Assembly: GCA_014607495.2 (NCBI GenBank)
Contig: CP053163.1
Coordinates: 8,164,716 to 8,228,715, forward strand
From: Carposina sasakii
Lineage: Eukaryota; Arthropoda; Insecta; Lepidoptera; Carposinidae
Reading direction: 5' to 3'
DNA length: 64,000 nucleotides
The notes under the pieces: model-generated
What the model was told of the DNA's origin: nothing
Seen by the model: only the letters and a program-made list of their open reading frames with translations
Databases searched by the model: none
Shown: positions 34,046-45,433 of the stretch, piece by piece
Layout: every line of letters starts with the position of its first letter
Numbering within the stretch: position 1 is the first letter of the stretch
Program-made: the position numbers and the translations under genes

Positions 34046-34535
34046 GATTTCGCTATTGTAACTTGTTACATACATTAGTGCGAATGTGTGCCTAAATACA
34101 TACACTCGAAAAACATAAACCTTCTTCTGGCGCAGGCGGGTAAAAAATTTAAATATTTATTCTAGATATTGCAATACTAAACGTGCCTTCTTCAAGGTGG
34201 CGGCGCGTAGAAAAAAATATAAAAATTCTCCTCTGATACGAAAATACTGTAACTACCATAACAATATTAAAATAAGTTTATACATACATAAAATCACGCC
34301 TCTATCCCGGAGTTTCATGATAATAAATACTTTCAAATAAGTTCAGCCTTTAAAAAATCCCCAACTAAGGATTTTATCACTCGTTGAATAAAACATAATA
34401 TTTTAAGAGCTAAAGAGCTTAGTTCTTAAAAACTCATGGTATCAGAATAAGATTGATATTAGCGCCCATTATAATATGTATCTAAATTATTGTTGTAAAA
34501 AATATTCAAGACGACTCTCAGTTTGAACTTCATAA
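34046..34535. other. no feature seen
   Basis: AT-rich; no assignment. Confidence 0.3.
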
Positions 34536-34856
34536 GTAAATAGGTGCCATCGAAATAAAAGTGGGGTTTCAGCGGCGGCCTCAGCAGAAAACCTCAAGCG
34601 GCGCAAGTATGCAAACCTAAGCGGGGATAACATATTTGAGCCGTTTGGGGTTGAAACCATGGGGCCATGGGGTCCGGGTGCGCATGCCCTCTTCAGGGGC
34701 ATTTCTAAAAGGTTGGTCGAAGCATCCCATGACCGGAGGGCTGGTGCCTATTTTGGCCAACGCGTAAGCCTTGCTATACAGCGGGGCAACGCGGCCAGCC
34801 TTTTGGGCACGCTGCCATCGGTGGAGGATTTGCAGGCCGTCTTTTATTTGTAAATA
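34536..34856 (+). pseudogene. C-terminal fragment of a non-LTR element polyprotein (LINE-X)
   Basis: One open frame to a stop at 34851-34853 encodes AAASAENLKRRKYANLSG, GDNIFEPFGVETMGPWGPGA, then YFGQRVSLAIQRGNAA and SLLGTLPSVEDLQAVFYL. This is the region after the reverse transcriptase in a lepidopteran LINE family, as I remember it; the clade is not certain. Its GC content is clearly above the flanks. A more decayed relative with a little more 5' sequence is at 45434-45985 (minus). Confidence 0.65.
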
Positions 34857-34984
34857 TTTGGAGTTAATAGGTAGTTAATATTTAATTTTAGGTTCTATTA
34901 TTGTTATTCTGAACATATAATAAAAAATTTTGAAAGTGACATTTTATAAAATGGGGTTTACTATTGATACGAGTACTGATACAT

Positions 34985-35245
34985 TGTTAACTTCACCTGT
35001 TCCGATGCATGGCTTAACTAGAACACATCAGCTACATCTCCTTCCGTGCATATCGTAATAATAGTCGAAAAAGCAACTGGAGCATTCTCTCAGGCGGTAT
35101 TCTACAAGTCGTCACCGATCATCTTTCCCCGCATAGATGCTAAAGTGCTAAGTGGCTGGGGGATCTCCTTTACGATCATCCAGTTCTGAGCACCCCTTTT
35201 ATGGGACACTGTCGATGTGTGTATGTTAACTTTGAAACCTTGTTG
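34985..35245 (+). repeat. interspersed repeat with CAGCTACATCTCCTTCCGTG
   Basis: GATGCATGGCTTAACTAGAA, CAGCTACATCTCCTTCCGTG and ACAAGTCGTCACCGATCATC recur in altered form at 35700-35860 and, in part, at 54890-55030 and 60570-60720. A non-coding retroelement tail is likely. Confidence 0.45.
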
Positions 35246-35589
35246 GAGCATATAATAGCCCTAAAATGTTATAATAGCTAGTAATGAAAAATGGATAATA
35301 TTTCATCATTTACGCAGCGGCAGCGGATCGAGAACACATTTTACGATTTGTTTGACACATTTTGAATGTTGACGTGAAATATTACTGCCCATATATCTGT
35401 GTCTGGAATGGAACTCGTTTTTATGATAGCTGCCATGGGATATAATATCGGATAAGTGTGGACCTTTTCATTGGGATTTATTGAATTACTTGTTATTTGT
35501 CTACTCGTAAACGGTTTGTGAGGCTCATTGAGCCTTCTAATATATATATTATGTATCTAATACAATTAGATTCAAATTTATTAGAATCA

Positions 35590-35860
35590 AAATTGGTTAG
35601 AAGTGTGATTCTATCGGCCCTTGGTGCTCTGCCTACTCCGTAAGGGATAAAGGCGTGATTATATGTATATAATTAGATAACACAGATTACATATATTAGA
35701 TTCATCCTGTGCTAAAACGGAGCTTCAATAGAATACATCAGCTGCATCTTCTTCCATGCGTGTCTTAGGTAAGAGTCTACTTAGGAATAGGGCATCAATC
35801 ATCTTCAATGATCCCTGGCTACCCCATCCACATGCGGAAAACGGCCGTGTGTATTGTATA
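35590..35860 (+). repeat. two adjoining retroelement-tail repeats
   Basis: 35590-35672 is the TCTATCGGCCCTTGGTGCTC to GGCGTGATTATATGTAT repeat. 35700-35860 is a second copy of the CAGCTGCATCTTCTTCCATG family, ending in GATCCCTGGCTACCCCATCC. The two families also lie side by side at 54890-55135. Confidence 0.5.
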
Positions 35861-37379
35861 TATATGTAATACAATTGAATTATGGGGTAAGACAATAGAC
35901 AAGATTATGTATATTATGATTTTTATTTTTTATTTATTCATTATTATTATGAATACAATGCAATTTTATCTCTAAATCTGTTTAAACATAGATATGCTAA
36001 CTTTATGGAACAAATATAAATAAAATAACTGGATAAGTCAGATTTAGTAAATTAATGTTTAGATTAAACTGAATCAGTACCGACAACATTCCTTTTTTAA
36101 AGAAGAGGCCTATACGCAGTTATTTATAATACATATACAAATCTTTATAAATATTTTACGTAAAATTAAATATGATAAATATTTTTTCCATATATATTCA
36201 CTATAAGTACATTTATACATTCACCAAAGATTTACACACGTGCTGGAATTCCAGACGTGCTAGAAATATTTTTATTGCAAATAATATTATATTCTACACA
36301 TAATGGAATAAAAACAATACGAAAAACAATGCGAAAAACATTTCACTCATCACAACTACTTTTCCCAGCAGACCCTCAAATAAAAGGTAGTTTCAAATCC
36401 TTTGTTCATTTGTATAACGTTGACGTAATATAATAATAATATAGTAAACTTAGCGTCACGTATATCCAGTGATCCCTTCATATGAGGGTTCAGAATCCCT
36501 GTCTTGTCTCTCTAACCACTATTAGAAAAGAGACGAGCCTGTTCCATGAATAATTCAGAGCGGATTGCTTTCATATAGACTTGACGAATGACGTTCCCGA
36601 ATGAATAAATCACTTAGATATATCATCGGCGGCCTGTGATCTTACAAAATGTACGATTCGCGTAACTATAGTTAATATTATTGTAAAAGTTTACGCTTAG
36701 AGTTCCTTTAAAAATGATTATCAACAATTCAAAAAATTACTAATTTAACGTAGTAAGTGTAAAATGTAGATAGTTTTGTAAAACTCCTTTAAACTTTAGA
36801 CTTGATTTAGTATTATCACCTGCCTCCAACCTTATTGACTTGCATGAAAACCGTGGATTATTGAATTTGGATTATCAATTTTTTACCATGAATGCAAACC
36901 ATATTTATTATTGTTCGTTCGGATATTCTGAACTGAAATAATCCGTTGAGTTTTTATCAATTGTTTCCTATAAAAACTGCATTCTTATATCATTCCAGTA
37001 CGCCTCACAAATAAAAGCTCATACAATAAAATATAAGGATTCCTTTTCTCAAGCCAGCAATATTGTCATTTTCTTTTATATCTTGGTAACTTGTAAGTTA
37101 CTTTTTATTCCGAGATAATAAACGGTTCTTGCGGAAAAGGCGGAAAACCAAGCGTGACACAGTGAAGCCCGAGTCCGGAGTCATAGTCTTTTTGTTGCCG
37201 TGCGGCTAGCAAGTTCTCGTCTCATGTTTTCTTATTAAAACTTCTTTTCTAAGATTACGTTGCAGTTTCTGCGTTAGTGTACGCGTACGTACGTATGTAC
37301 GTGTACGTGAATCTATAAACAGATATTCCGATATATACGATATCCGATAATACACGTGAACATTTACCTTAACACATAT
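35861..37379. other. unassigned
   Basis: The only notable item is an ACGT-rich run at about 37277-37308 (TGTACGCGTACGTACGTATG). No gene was recognised. Confidence 0.35.
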
Positions 37380-37545
37380 TAAACGAAATCCTATGAAGAT
37401 AGCCCAAGAACCTATACAGAAGATTTGAGACTGCATTGTATAAACATTCCTGAAATATTTAAGAATTCTCCATACTATCCGGAAAAATTAACATGTTATT
37501 TTGAGTTAAAATTTTGTGGATAGGTTCTATATAGTGGATTATAAG
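37380..37545. mobile_element. MITE-C interior fragment
   Basis: AGCCCAAGAACCTATACAGA and the facing TTGTGGATAGGTTCTATATA are the inner parts of the MITE-C TIRs. The outer CAGGGTGTAAC ends have decayed away. Confidence 0.4.
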
Positions 37546-38339
37546 TAAACGATATAACAGAAATTAGTTACATATGTATACATAACCTGATTACAATGAA
37601 ATGGCCATAGTTTTGTAAAAGCTGTTGCAACTTTTTGGTAGAACGTCTATAGGTTTTACTCCCAATTACTGTTTTAGCTTTTATTCCCGTGTATGTTTGT
37701 CACAAGGTTTCCCATTAATAAATTCCATTATAAAAAAGCAGGTTTGGTGGGCACGAACGTTATGGTTTTTTAATTAATATACCCCTTTGATTACACCGTC
37801 TATGAGAAACGAGGATACTCTTTACTTTTCTTACATAATATTAATTAAGTTGCCAATTTGATTAATTTACTATTTTATATCAAACGGTCCAATAAGCGCA
37901 ATATTATATAAAAATTATCAGAGTTAATAAAATGGTTGGACCAACTCTTAAAGAGATCACTTGGTGAGAACATTTACTGAAGAGTACTTAAAACTTTGTA
38001 GGGCCTTGTCACTTAAAGTCATCCCACGAATGTTACAGAAGCTACTGGAAGAGATTTGCAGAATATTATTCACAATAGAAAAGCCCCAAGTTAAATTTAA
38101 AAACTTTGCTTCTATATACTCGTAGTTACATCTTCATTTTGCATAGTTGTTTTAAGAATAGACTTCAACAAAAAAAAACTGTTAATTTATTATGCTCTTA
38201 TGTGAGATAAGCTTATTTTCTACAATATATTACAATGTCTGGTACCTACCTACCCATTTTCTTTAAAATCCACTAAAACGTTTATAATTCTCTTTCGAAC
38301 AGAGAGTACAAACAAGGCATATTTTTTATATCTATCTTA
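37546..38339. other. no feature seen
   Basis: AT-rich; no assignment. Confidence 0.3.
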
Positions 38340-38410
38340 ACGTTCTATCGGCCCTTGCCTTTCTTTGGTGGTGTAAGTTATAAAGGCGTGATTATATGTA
38401 TGTATGTATC
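38340..38410 (+). repeat. interspersed repeat fragment
   Basis: GTTCTATCGGCCCTTGCCTT and AAGGCGTGATTATATGTATG are the two ends of the 5085-5195 family with a shortened middle. Confidence 0.45.
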
Positions 38411-38813
38411 TTAACGTTGAGTAAATTTAGAAGTCTTCCAAATTACCATCCAGGTCTACAGGTCAGAGAATAATGCGTCCTATACCACATCCAGACGCTT
38501 TGTTACCGGGTTCCTATTTTTGCCATTCCCTTGTTTCTCGGATTGCGGACGAGGCGCTAACCACCTCAGAGATTTATGAAAGTGGCTTGTCTTTAAAGCA
38601 CTCAAGGGCGGCCGAGGATTATTGTCTAATGTGATTTTTGTTCACACTTTTTCACTTTTCTTGTTTGAAAGTTTTATTACGTTTATTTTTTTATTTATGT
38701 AAACCATCGATTTAGAATACCCAAGATACCTTACCAACACATAAAATGTGTCTTGCTCAAACTGTGCTTAAATACACTCTAAGCACAGTTGCGCGCGCAG
38801 TCATCGAGTCAAC

Positions 38814-38894
38814 ATGCCCAAGTTCTGCGTAAAAAAGTGCAAAAATAATACTCTAACTACGTTCAAAAAGGATGGCATATCCTATTTTCGATAA
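38814..38894 (+). pseudogene. truncated THAP domain of a P-element transposase
   Basis: ATG at 38814 gives MPKFCVKKCKNNTLTTFKKD and six more residues before a stop (26 residues). Cys5 and Cys9 match the first pair of the C2CH zinc-binding THAP fold, which is at the N terminus of P transposases and binds DNA. The second Cys/His pair, the conserved Pro/Trp region and the RNaseH-like domain are missing. Confidence 0.7.
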
Positions 38895-39133
38895 GTACTA
38901 GTTAAAAGTTTTATAATGTTGTGAATTTGTGGCAAAATACGACTTCAAACTGAAGCATAATTGTTTTGAATTAATTTCTATAATTCTTCATTTGACGTAA
39001 CTGTATGTACTAATTGGAACATAGTAAAATATGGAATGAATAGAGTCGCTTATTTTTTATCTGCGGTATGTCAATTACACGTAATTATTGATTCCTACTA
39101 ATATTATATAATATGCGAAAGTCTGTGAGTATC

Positions 39134-39210
39134 TTTCAGCCGTTTTTACTTAAATGAGTAACAAACAACATCCATTCATTTGTTACTCATTTAAGTAAAA
39201 ACGGCTGAAA
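39134..39210. repeat. perfect 32-bp-arm hairpin inside the P element
   Basis: 39134-39165 and 39179-39210 are exact reverse complements (TTTCAGCCGTTTTTACTTAA start) around a 13-bp loop. The sequence to the right (CGATTTTATTAAATTTTGGT) looks like an interspersed repeat, so this may be a fold-back of that repeat. Confidence 0.8.
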
Positions 39211-39678
39211 CGATTTTATTAAATTTTGGTATGAAGTTAGCCGATACCCTGAATTAACATACTATTTACTTAAAAGTTTTAACAAATGTTATTTTGGTAT
39301 ATGTACCGTGTATACATCCATATGCATTTACTAAAAAGCGGTTATTTTAATATAACAGACACTGCAATCTTATTTAAGGTATAGTATTATTTGAAATATT
39401 CTGGATAACGGGCGAAGGCAATAAAATTTTATGACTTGCGCGATGATCTAATTTTGTAATGTCATAACATAACCGCCAATCACTCGCACTTGAAATAATA
39501 CCTTATTCATCTGTCATAAGCCATGAAATAAATGAAAATTCAAATGTTCCTAGAACATTATGTGTTTACTATTTGCTGGAGTACACGCACACACTTGTAA
39601 CTTAGCGATGAGACACTTTTTCAACTTGAATTTGTAGGTGACAGTGTATCTTGGGTATTCTAAATTGATGATGTAAAC

Positions 39679-40024
39679 ACACAAGTGTCACACAAAGTAA
39701 TAGTAGCATTACTCAATATATTATTTAGTTTTTCGTTATTACTTTTACAATAATTACAATTACCGATATAAAGTGATCAACTTTAAAAGATGAAAACATT
39801 TAATATTTTTATGTTTTGCTTGTCATGATGAATTTATGTATAGGTATGTGTGTACAAGCCTTTCGTTCTATGAATTCAAACTGTGGTCTGTAGTTCTGTA
39901 CATTTTCATTGTAATGTAATATTGGTTACGAGTAAGTGTTCATAATACTTTTTCCCCTATTATTTTAGAACAAAACAATTTAACGTATAACGCGAAGAGT
40001 ATCAGTATTCCCTGAATTTATTTT
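39679..40024. other. no feature seen
   Basis: AT-rich sequence beyond the P-element target site. Confidence 0.3.
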
Positions 40025-40190
40025 CAATTAGTTCTATGATCCGGTAGGTACAAACATTATTATAATGAATATCGATGTTTCTTTTCCGAGCTTTGGATGT
40101 TTCTAAACTTATCTATGTACTATTTATAAACCGTTGCTCAGTACCCGAACTTGTGTAATATTTATATAGTTAATGTATTGTGTAATATTT
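40025..40190 (+). mobile_element. SINE-2, 5' truncated
   Basis: ATCCGGTAGGTACAAACATT, GAATATCGATGTTTC, CCGAGCTTTGGATGTTTCTA and GCTCAGTACCCG match the 3' two-thirds of the copy at 59545. Box B is cut. Confidence 0.55.
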
Positions 40191-40566
40191 ATTTATCTAA
40201 TATCTGTGGGTGACGTGAGGCATAACTTTGTTAATAATTTATATGGAATCTATATTATGCAAGCATAACATTTTGTTCGACATGTAACATGATTTTAATA
40301 ATCATCTTACTAGGGTTAAAAAACAATAAAACAATAATTCAACTAGGGTTGGTCCACCATTGCGTAAACCTTTTTACGCGCTACCGACTCACCAGCAAAA
40401 TCTATGAGATATGACAGTGTGAAGATAGCGTTACGGAGTATCGAGAGGTTCGTGCTTACCCTACTGACCCTCGATTATCCAGATCCTCGATTATAGGATC
40501 AAAACAACTTGCTAATACCTAATATAAATGAAATTGTATTAGACGTTACAATTCGGAAGTTCAAAC
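40191..40566. other. no feature seen
   Basis: Nothing assignable. Confidence 0.3.
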
Positions 40567-40631
40567 ATTCAATATGGGTGCGCCCACCACCGGGCCCTGT
40601 GGAGTGGAGGGTGGGCGCACCCATAGTGAAT
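40567..40631. repeat. GC-rich hairpin with 22-bp arms
   Basis: Arm 40567-40588 (ATTCAATATGGGTGCGCCCA start) pairs with 40610-40631, one mismatch. The right half recurs at 19563-19593 without its partner. Confidence 0.7.
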
Positions 40632-41222
40632 ATTCCTAATATATGTATAACTCTCCGAAAATCATGTTAAAATGCATCATTACAAAGTAAGCACCGCGAG
40701 TCTGCATGGACGAAGACAAAATCATGATTTTTTTGTATCGTAGATGTACGACCGACAGGCGTGAGTGAAGTATTTTTGTAAAAAATAATACATTCGACTA
40801 CTATTCAATGTAGTGCGTTCGCTCTTACTTACTAACAACGTACTTACTAAGAAATCCCTCGTATCGATAATATAGTATAATTTTCAGGCAAATATTACTC
40901 ATTTATTTAGACTGCATAATCAGGAACAGAAAATATAGATAAAAGATCATAACATTCTTTTCTTCTATACACATGTGTTATCGGACAGTGGCTGTACGGA
41001 CGAAACCTTTCTGTAATAAATCACTGTTGGATAAGTGTCCTCTCTCGTGTCTGTCCGTCCTCCACTTTACCTTATTACGGTGTGTCTATTTTGTTAGTTA
41101 AGCTGTTAATATATATATGCATACATACCTATATAGTCTCGTCCATTATTCCCAAACAGATTGGGCAGAAGTATGAAAATGAGATGTCTTTCCCGTGGGA
41201 ATTTTGGGAAATACTTTTTTGA
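40632..41222. other. unassigned; repeat head near the end
   Basis: About 41140-41190 holds the complement of the CACTTCTGCCCAAT repeat seen at 4245-4302 and a CCCGTGGGAATTTTGGGAAA piece of a CGACTTCGTCCGCG repeat. Otherwise nothing. Confidence 0.35.
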
Positions 41223-41454
41223 AACCTCGAGCACACCGGATGCGTAAGCGTACACGTATCTACGCGTACACGTACCTCTGAGTTGTAATATATGGAACTG
41301 TATAGGGACGGGCAGACCGGATGCGTTATGCGTAGACGTAAGCGTAGACGTTAAGCGGTGTGTCCTATCATATACAGTTCCATATATTGCAACTCAGAGG
41401 TAGGTGTACATTAACGCTTACATGTACGCATACGCATCCGGTGTGCTCGATGCT
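41223..41454. mobile_element. MITE-A, 232 bp
   Basis: Left end AACCTCGAGCACACCGGATG, right end GCATCCGGTGTGCTCGATGC. The interior has the same CTCTGAGTTGTAATATATGG to CCATATATTGCAACTCAGAG palindrome as 2159-2382. Flanks TGA and TTA do not match exactly, so the target duplication has mutated or the copy is rearranged. Confidence 0.7.
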
Positions 41455-42339
41455 TTATTGGATATCTACGTCATACAAATAACACACCCTCCAAGTCTGA
41501 TGAGAGGTTTACACTGGGCGTTAATCAGGCAATTAATCAACAAAGTATTTTATATATCTTGATAAGTTTATAGTTTATCTACGTAACAAATTTCAGTATT
41601 TCCGATGAAGGTAAATGAATCTTTACGTTTAAGCTCTAAAGCATGCCAATATATATACACACACTACACACGAAAATTATGTCCCTCCTTTTGGTGCATT
41701 TGCGAAAAAGGAAGACGGCAAGTCTGTTTATTTGCGGATAAAATTAAATTTAGGACAAAATTGGTGCAATTAATTTTAAATTACATCGCTAGATTTGTAG
41801 GAATGTTTACATACATACATTATACGCACGGCAGTTTACCTGAACTACATGATCACGAACGAAGGTGATCCTTCAGAAGATCATAGAAGAGTTGCTAGCT
41901 CTTCATCTGAGGGAAAGCCCTTAAAACGTTGAGTCAACTTTTACAAGCAGAGAACAGGCTGATGTGTTCTAGTGAAACCAAATTTGTTTTATAGAAAATA
42001 ATTAGTAGCCAAAGATCACAATGATCTATCATGCACCTAGTGAAATAAATCAGTGCAATATTAATACATGTCTTAATCTCTATAGCTCCAATAAGCTATT
42101 TCCATCCATGCAGTCCACATTTGTTTTCGGACAAGACAAACATTGCATTTGCGACTCGGATCACGTGTTCCTTGCAAAGGTGTCTGCAATACATACATCT
42201 GATGTATACAGTTACTCGTAGGTATATATGTGCGCGCTACGTTAGGTGCTGAATAAATTGGGTCCATTGTCATTTGGATATATAGGAAATTGTATGGGTA
42301 CATTTGGATTTGGTTCTGAGAAGCCGTTATACGTTTATT
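41455..42339. other. unassigned
   Basis: The frame at 41605-41868 (87 codons) and the opposing frames near 42021-42303 have no motif. About 41861-41960 (GTGATCCTTCAGAAGATC...GAGGGAAAGCCC) has a coding-like feel but no frame without stops. Confidence 0.3.
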
Positions 42340-42500
42340 AAATTCTTGGTAGGTACTCGGATCTGGTTTCTCATCACACTGCAGTTGGCTGTGATCGCTG
42401 AAATGAAATAATTTTATTTTTGCTCATAGCATGGTACAATAAAGTAATTATTACATTATTAGATCAGATACATGTTTCGCCAAAAATGTGGCATGCAAAT
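42340..42500 (-). repeat. reversed copy of the 19.4-kb repeat
   Basis: CTCGGATCTGGTTTCTCATC and GATACATGTTTCGCCAAAAA correspond to parts of 19375-19595 in rearranged order or orientation. Confidence 0.35.
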
Positions 42501-42531
42501 ATTTTATTTATTTAACAGCCTTCACAGGTTG

Positions 42532-42563
42532 GTCAACCGACCTCCGTTATCAGGTAGCGTGCC
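42532..42563 (-). pseudogene. last codons of LINE-X
   Basis: On the minus strand GGCACGCTACCTGATAACGG encodes GTLPDNGGRLTNL and a stop, the same terminus as at 45434. It is only 32 bp, an extreme 5' truncation. Confidence 0.5.
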
Positions 42564-42867
42564 CAAGAACCAAACTATGTAATAATAAAAAAACTGAAAA
42601 GATGAAAATAAGCACTTAGATGTCCATGGAATGAAAATAAAATATTTTCTAATGATGTAACATACTCGTAACAATTGAAATATTATGTTTGAAAATATTA
42701 TATTTCTTCAATAGTATTCATTCCGTAATAATATTTTAGAATTTAGACCACCGGACATCCATGTGCTTGTTTTCATCTTTTAAGGTTTTTTATTATTACA
42801 TAGCTTGGTTCTTTTTTACGCAGTTTTTTTTACTTTGCTTTACAATCTCCTTATGACTTTATTATTT

Positions 42868-43095
42868 ACTAGTAGACGCCCGCGACTCCGTCCGCGTGGA
42901 CTACAGAAAAGACAAAATGTCGAAATTATCCGGGATAAAAACATTTTCCCGGGATAAAAAGTAGCCTATATGTTAACTGGGACCTGTCACAATATATGTA
43001 TTCCTGAAAACTGCATCGAAATCGGTTCAGACGTTACTGAGATTAGCGTGCATAAACGCACCGACAAACAGACAAACCGACAAACAGACAATAAT
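42868..43095 (+). repeat. CGACTCCGTCCGCGTGGA repeat, full-looking copy
   Basis: Head TAGTAGACGCCCGCGACTCC and GTCCGCGTGGACTACAG, then AAGTAGCCTATATGTTAAC and GCATCGAAATCGGTTCAGAC, ending in CAAACAGACAAACCGACAAA. This is a very high-copy lepidopteran repeat layout, non-coding. Confidence 0.6.
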
Positions 43096-43845
43096 TCCAA
43101 AAACCATTCTTTGGGTCAGTACGCAATAGTTTGCGTTGATAAAGGTCTCCTATAATATTTTTTCTCATATATCTTCCATGTACAGACAGCGATCCGTTAC
43201 ATTTTTATTATATAGGTATGTATAGATAATACGAGGTAACAAAATTACTTCTGACTTATGTGTTATCTCGAGTTGTCGATTCGGTAGTCAGTGGAGGATG
43301 TAATAAAATTAGTCGTTCCTACATCATAGCCAAAGTAACACTTTATCTGACAGAGCCAACCCTAATTTAATTAACCGTTTATCGTCATGACTCTGTTGTT
43401 TATATAGAATTTAGTATGTCTATTTTCAGAAAAAGCTTCAATGTGTTTATAATTGTACTGGTTTTTCTCAAACTGAGGCCTGAGTTTTAGGTCAAGTGAC
43501 TTGCAGTTGAAGATGCACTCAAAACCGCCGCCTCGAAGGACCGTAACAGAGTGAACTAGATTGTAGAAATAAACTTCCATGAGCAAGTACACTTTTATTC
43601 CATGAAGAAAAATCTTTCACAAAGATTACACTTTTTATTACCTATCGCTGATTCGTATATTTAGCTGAAAAAATAATAACAATGTAGGTACGTACCGTAC
43701 GTACAATATAAAGCGCCTACTTGATATACAAAAATAATACTTTAGATTCAATATGTAGTAAGTACCTATGTACTTAAAAAATCGCATGGTAAATTTTTAT
43801 TCTTATGTGGATAAGCAATCAATGCACAACTAAAATAATTTCAAT
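43096..43845. other. no feature seen
   Basis: A short palindrome, GTACGTACCGTACGTAC, lies near 43688. No gene. Confidence 0.3.
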
Positions 43846-43948
43846 CATCATCATCATCATCAGCCTATTACAGTCCACTGCTGGACGTAGGCCTCTCCCG
43901 GGGCACGCCACAAGACTGCCATGGGGGGTATTTGCCCATAGTCATAAC
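43846..43948 (-). mobile_element. SINE-L or LINE 3' end, truncated
   Basis: (CAT)n tail, then CAGCCTATTACAGTCCACTG, CTGGACGTAGGCCTCTCCCG, GGGCACGCCACAAGACTGCC and GGTATTTGCCCATAGTC. GCCCATAGTC extends past the LINE-shared part, so it belongs to SINE-L. The 5' two-thirds are absent. Confidence 0.6.
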
Positions 43949-44068
43949 CTTTTATAGTTAGATGCAATTAAATTATGCACAAGTTGTAAGATAAATTAAA
44001 TCATATGCAAATCTGTTCTAGGCGGTGGTGAGAAAGTGGTTGCGCCCGGATAAGAGATTATAGTTCGG

Positions 44069-44163
44069 TAGCTATACTATACGCCAACGCTCCTGGCACG
44101 CGCTGTCATATAACGTTCTATGACTGCGTGTGCCAGGAGGGTTAGCGTATAGTATAGTTATAC
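44069..44163. repeat. 95-bp inverted repeat with CTCCTGGCACGC arms
   Basis: GCTATACTATACGCCAACGC then TCCTGGCACGC faces GTGCCAGGAGGGTTAGCGTA then TAGTATAGTTA with few mismatches. The centre (GTCATATAACGTTCTATGAC) is self-complementary too. It could be a tiny MITE. Confidence 0.65.
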
Positions 44164-44932
44164 CTAAGTACTGATTTAATTTATCGGTAGGTAATCAAGA
44201 ATATATCACTGTAGATAATTTAACTATCCTTTAACTATGTTGTCAAAATAATTTTCATCGACCTTTTATGAAACTATAATTTCTAAGCATTATTTGAAAT
44301 TTAATATTGATTTTATTTGATATTGAAAAATAATTTCTGAGCTCTATTTGATATTTTTTTAAACAGACTATATACATTATCTAAGATAATTTACACCCCT
44401 GATTTCTTTTATAGCTCGAATGGGATACCGTAGAAATAACAATGCACGTAGGACAAAGCAAAACAGCAAAGTCCCATCACTTGGCTTAAAGCCACATCGC
44501 TTGAATGTCGCTACCCTTTGAATCGCATCTGCAGTTAATGAATCACGTAGTTCGCCTAAAGGCCTTTTGTTTGTCCAGTCCGATAGCCTAGGCTTAACAG
44601 AATTCAGGCATTTTCAATAGAACATACAGTGGGAAATGTTTGACAAAGTGTAGTCATATAAAAATAATTTTGTCTTTTTACATACTCCGGTTGCCGCCGG
44701 GAAGCCATGCTGAGGGTGTGAAAAGGAACCTTCACAGAGAATAGAACAATTAATTTGTTTTCAGCTGACCAACCTATAAAAATTAGGATGGTCAATCGAC
44801 CCCCCATAGGTACACCATAGCCCTGAGTAGTTTTAAGTTAGTTATAGATATTCCTAAATTTTCTATCATCTAGTTGAATAAATACTGAACATTTGTTTTC
44901 TGTAGGTATTACATAAAGATATATACAGTGTG
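44164..44932. other. no feature seen
   Basis: The frame at 44604-44807 shows no motif. Nothing assignable. Confidence 0.3.
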
Positions 44933-45300
44933 TAAAAAGACAACGTTGTTATTTTAATACCTCGTATTCTTTGTAACGTAATGATAATTTTTTTCTATGG
45001 AACCAACACTTGGAAACGAAAAAAATTTTTTTTTTTAATCTCTTTTTATTGCAAGCCTTTTATTCGATTGACAAATGTACCTACAAAATTAAGAATTTTA
45101 AATATTAATATGGTGTCTTTAAAAAAATGTTTGTAAACTGTTTCCAGATGGATTTATTTTAAAAAGATGCTGATATTCATGTAACTTTGGACCTTAATAT
45201 CTTGGAAACGCGTAGTTTCCCAGGGGTGCTTCGATAAAAAAAAAATTGTGATATTACAAAGAACTCGTATTCTTAGTATTAAAAGAACAAAGTTGTAGAA
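44933..45300. mobile_element. diverged MITE related to MITE-B
   Basis: Left TACAGTGTGTAAAAAGACAA and TACCTCGTATTCTTTGTAAC are matched on the right by GAACTCGTATTCTTAGTATT and AACAAAGTTGTAG in reverse complement. ACCTTAATATCTTGGAAACG and AGTTTCCCAGGGGTGCTTCG resemble the MITE-B interior. Confidence 0.4.
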
Positions 45301-45433
45301 TAATGATTAGATGTGAACTTTTATTTATTTTACCACCATTAAATATTTACAAAATGGTGGAAATTTCTATAACTAACTTAAAAACTACTTAGGGCTAGCG
45401 TGTATATGGTAGATTGGTCGACCAGTTCCGGTT

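Larger units (their letters stand above)
38705..39670 (+). mobile_element. non-autonomous P-superfamily transposon, 966 bp
   Basis: Terminal inverted repeats of about 25 bp start CATCGATTTAGAATACCCAA on the left; the right end reads CATCAATTTAGAATACCC in reverse complement, one mismatch. Identical 8-bp target duplications, ATGTAAAC, lie at 38697-38704 and 39671-39678. An 8-bp duplication plus a THAP start codon region just inside the left end is diagnostic of P elements. The interior has no transposase catalytic domain and contains a foreign fold-back at 39134-39210. It cannot move by itself. Confidence 0.8.

Noticed and set aside
37277..37308. ACGT-rich run as another MITE-A copy
   Set aside because: It lacks the CTCGAGCACACC ends and the CTCTGAGTTGTA core; probably simple sequence.
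42340..42500. CRISPR-like or satellite array
   Set aside because: No regularly spaced identical repeats here or elsewhere in the window; only scattered interspersed copies.
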